The notes below the pieces were generated by a model. It worked only from the letters and a program-made list of their open reading frames with translations. It was not told the origin of the DNA and searched no databases. A stretch of DNA of 64,000 nt from Achromobacter xylosoxidans (GTDB lineage: Bacteria; Pseudomonadota; Gammaproteobacteria; Burkholderiales; Burkholderiaceae_B), in contig NZ_CP061008.1 in assembly GCF_014490035.1 (NCBI RefSeq), positions 3,162,001 through 3,226,000 of the forward strand, written 5' to 3'. Shown here in pieces: positions 62,360 to 64,000 of this stretch. Made by a program: the position numbers and the translations under genes. Every line of letters begins with the position of its first letter. Positions within the stretch are counted from its first letter, which is position 1.

Positions 62360-63325
62360 ATGAAAACGATTCGATTCGCGCTGTTGACGTGCGCCTTGCT
62401 GAGCCTGTCCGCGCAGGGCGCGGCGCAGGCCGAACCCTATCCGGGCGACAAACCCATCAAGATCGTCGCGGCCTTCTCGCCGGGAAGCGCCACCGACACC
62501 AGCGCCCGCATCATCGCGGAAGAACTGCGTCGCGATTTGAACGCCAACGTGATCGTGGAGAACAAGCCCGGCGCCCAAGGCCTGATAGGCACCGAATACG
62601 CGGTGCGTTCTCCCGGCGATGGCTACACGCTGACGATCTCCAGCAGTTCGTTGAACTCGATCAATCCGGGGCTGTTCAAGAAGCTGCCCTACGATGCGCA
62701 GAAGGACTTCAGCCACGTGTCGCGCTTGACCACCATGCCCATGCTGCTGCTGGTTCGCGCGGATGGCCCGTACAAGGACTTGGCCACGTTCGTGAAGAAA
62801 GCGGCCTCGGGCTCCTTGAACTACGGCTACGGTTCCCCGGGCGGGCAGGTCGGCGCGGCGGCGTTCAACCGCATTGCCGGCGTGCGCGCGGAAGGCGTGC
62901 CGTACAAGAGCCAGCCCCCGGCGCTGACGGATTTGGCGGGCGGGCAGGTCGATTACGTGATGGCGGACCTGTCGGTCGCGACGCCGCTGCTGCGCGGCGG
63001 CAAGCTGCGGGCGCTGGCCATCAGCACCGAGCGCCGGCTGCCGGACCTGCCGGATGTGCCGACCTTTGCCGAAACGGGATATCAGGATTTCGACCTGGTG
63101 GTGTGGGTGGGCCTGGCCGGTCCCGCCGGCATCCCCCAGCCGATCCTGGAGCGCTTGAACAAGGCGGTGAACGAGGCGCTGGCGCGTCCCGAGGTACAGC
63201 AGAAGTTCGCCACCCTGGGCATGACGGCCGCGCCGAACACGCAGGCGCAACAGCAGGCGTTCGTCGAGGCGCAGCTGGGCACCTGGGGCCGCCGCATGCA
63301 GGAAGCGAACATCAAGCCGGAATAG
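62360..63325 (+). CDS. Bug/TctC-type periplasmic solute-binding protein
   Basis: A 321-residue secreted binding protein with signal peptide ending near AAQAEP (about residue 24). YPGDKPIKIVAAFSPGSATDT, NKPGAQGLIG, KLPYDAQKDFSHV and EGVPYKSQPPALTDLAGGQVDYV are family blocks. CCAGGAGACAACACCC precedes ATG 62360. It is the last gene of the second CoA-transferase cluster. No membrane partner is in the window. Confidence 0.88.
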   Translation: MKTIRFALLTCALLSLSAQGAAQAEPYPGDKPIKIVAAFSPGSATDTSARIIAEELRRDLNANVIVENKPGAQGLIGTEYAVRSPGDGYTLTISSSSLNSINPGLFKKLPYDAQKDFSHVSRLTTMPMLLLVRADGPYKDLATFVKKAASGSLNYGYGSPGGQVGAAAFNRIAGVRAEGVPYKSQPPALTDLAGGQVDYVMADLSVATPLLRGGKLRALAISTERRLPDLPDVPTFAETGYQDFDLVVWVGLAGPAGIPQPILERLNKAVNEALARPEVQQKFATLGMTAAPNTQAQQQAFVEAQLGTWGRRMQEANIKPE

Positions 63326-63359
63326 GCGGCATTGCGCCCTGGCTGCGCCGGGGCTGCCG

Positions 63360-64000
63360 CTATGCGTAGACGGCGCTGTCCTGGCCGTCCCAATGCCCGC
63401 TGACCAATTGCTCGGGCCGGCTCTGCGCGACGACCCGCGCGCAGGCGGCCCAGGCGTCCAGGCGGACGCTCAGGCCGGCGTAGATGCCGTGGCCCGCGCC
63501 GGCTTCGATCACGCCTTCGGCCTGTACGCCTTCGCCTGCCCGGATCGCGCCTTCGGCGCGGATGTCCTCGCCGGCGATCAGGCCCCAGCCGGAAGCAAGG
63601 TGCTCGCCGCACTGGATGGAGCCGCCGGCCTGGATGCCGCAGGCGGCGTCGATTTCCTTTTCGGCGCGCACGTCGCCGCCGGCCTTGATGCCCTGGCCGC
63701 ATTTGATGGCGCCTTGCGTCTGGATGTCCTGTCCGGCATGCAGGTGGCCGGTCACGGCCAGGTCCTGGCCGGCGCAGATGTCCCATTTGGCGCGCACGTT
63801 GCCGCCGCAATCCAGGCGCGTGGCGGTTTCGATGCCCCAGTCGGCGCTGACGTCGCCGCCCGCGCGCAGATTGCCGCCGCAGGCGATGTTGGCGCTGGCG
63901 GTGATGTTTTCGCCCGCCTGGATGGTTTCGCCGGCGCGGATGCCGCCGCCGGTGACGATGCTGCGGCCGGCGCGCACCACGCTGTCCACGTTGATGCCCA
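63360..64000 (-). CDS. Glycine-rich repeat protein, probable beta-helix (partial, N-terminus beyond window)
   Basis: At least 213 residues, open at the right edge. Most of it is a succession of about six-residue steps with the form G-x-I-x-A/C-G, for example GGIRAGETIQAGENI and GGDVRAEKEI, ending in a non-repetitive C-terminal segment (from about SVRLDAWAAC). Regular Gly and alternating hydrophobic positions suggest a left- or right-handed beta-helix, as in bactofilins or polymer-forming adhesion proteins. It contains many Cys and Trp for such a fold. The GTG at 63989 is probably internal. Function unknown; convergent with the Bug gene. Confidence 0.65.
   Translation of the reverse strand, partial: GINVDSVVRAGRSIVTGGGIRAGETIQAGENITASANIACGGNLRAGGDVSADWGIETATRLDCGGNVRAKWDICAGQDLAVTGHLHAGQDIQTQGAIKCGQGIKAGGDVRAEKEIDAACGIQAGGSIQCGEHLASGWGLIAGEDIRAEGAIRAGEGVQAEGVIEAGAGHGIYAGLSVRLDAWAACARVVAQSRPEQLVSGHWDGQDSAVYA

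Overview
The window is about 64 kb of GC-rich (by eye roughly two-thirds G+C), gene-dense chromosomal DNA with short intergenic gaps and many 4-bp ATGA overlaps. Three periplasmic solute-binding proteins of the Bug/TctC type, CaiB/BaiF CoA-transferases beside acyl-CoA dehydrogenases, a GlpSTPQV-type glycerol importer and a LexA-controlled imuA together point to a betaproteobacterium of the Alcaligenaceae (Achromobacter/Bordetella-like). No rRNA, tRNA, CRISPR array, insertion sequence or prophage was found; this looks like ordinary core-plus-catabolic chromosome.

Layout. 1-220: start of imuA (mutagenic repair) behind a near-ideal SOS box. 360-2785: LysP-like amino-acid permease and a YpfH-type esterase. 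2786-7946: an AaeAB-like aromatic-acid efflux operon, marR-fusC-DUF1656-hlyD-outer membrane factor, with MarR-type palindromes in front. 8097-9711: queE-queD (queuosine/7-deazaguanine precursors) divergent from arfB (ribosome rescue). 9677-13222: LysR, Bug receptor and amidase. 13336-14832: ArsR regulator and Old Yellow Enzyme. 14849-21892: mixed housekeeping genes (CPBP protease, MAPEG, GDPD-like, NRDE, a second FUSC protein, YbaK, an atypical response regulator). 22024-27333: a TetR-HlyD-ABC-outer membrane factor efflux operon. 27469-29961: CurA-like reductase, DJ-1/PfpI protein and HD-GYP phosphodiesterase.

30011-38712 is a complete glycerol unit: glpR-glpD on the minus strand and, divergently, glpS-glpT-glpP-glpQ-DUF2160-glpV on the plus strand, ending in a textbook intrinsic terminator. 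38718-43820: GAF-GGDEF cyclase, SDR dehydrogenase, GH15 glucosidase and acyl-CoA dehydrogenase. 43829-45768: a four-gene cluster of small membrane, nuclease-like and S4 proteins. 45890-47874: lrp and dadA, divergent around a perfect Lrp-like palindrome.

47878-53038 and 58178-63325 are two accessory catabolic clusters built from the same parts (Bug receptor, class III CoA-transferase, acyl-CoA dehydrogenase, dedicated regulator). Their substrates cannot be read from sequence. The second contains a 351-residue protein I cannot assign and two copies of a 14-bp palindrome that probably bind its TetR regulator. Between them lie a YhaO/YhaN (SbcDC-like) pair, a possible Val/Pro-rich leader ORF and an EamA exporter. 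The right edge cuts a glycine-rich repeat protein that looks like a beta-helix.

The clearest regulatory reading is that almost every local regulator (LexA, MarR, LysR x2, ArsR, TetR x2, GlpR, Lrp) has a visible palindrome or repeat in its own or the divergent promoter. These operator assignments are inferred from position and symmetry.
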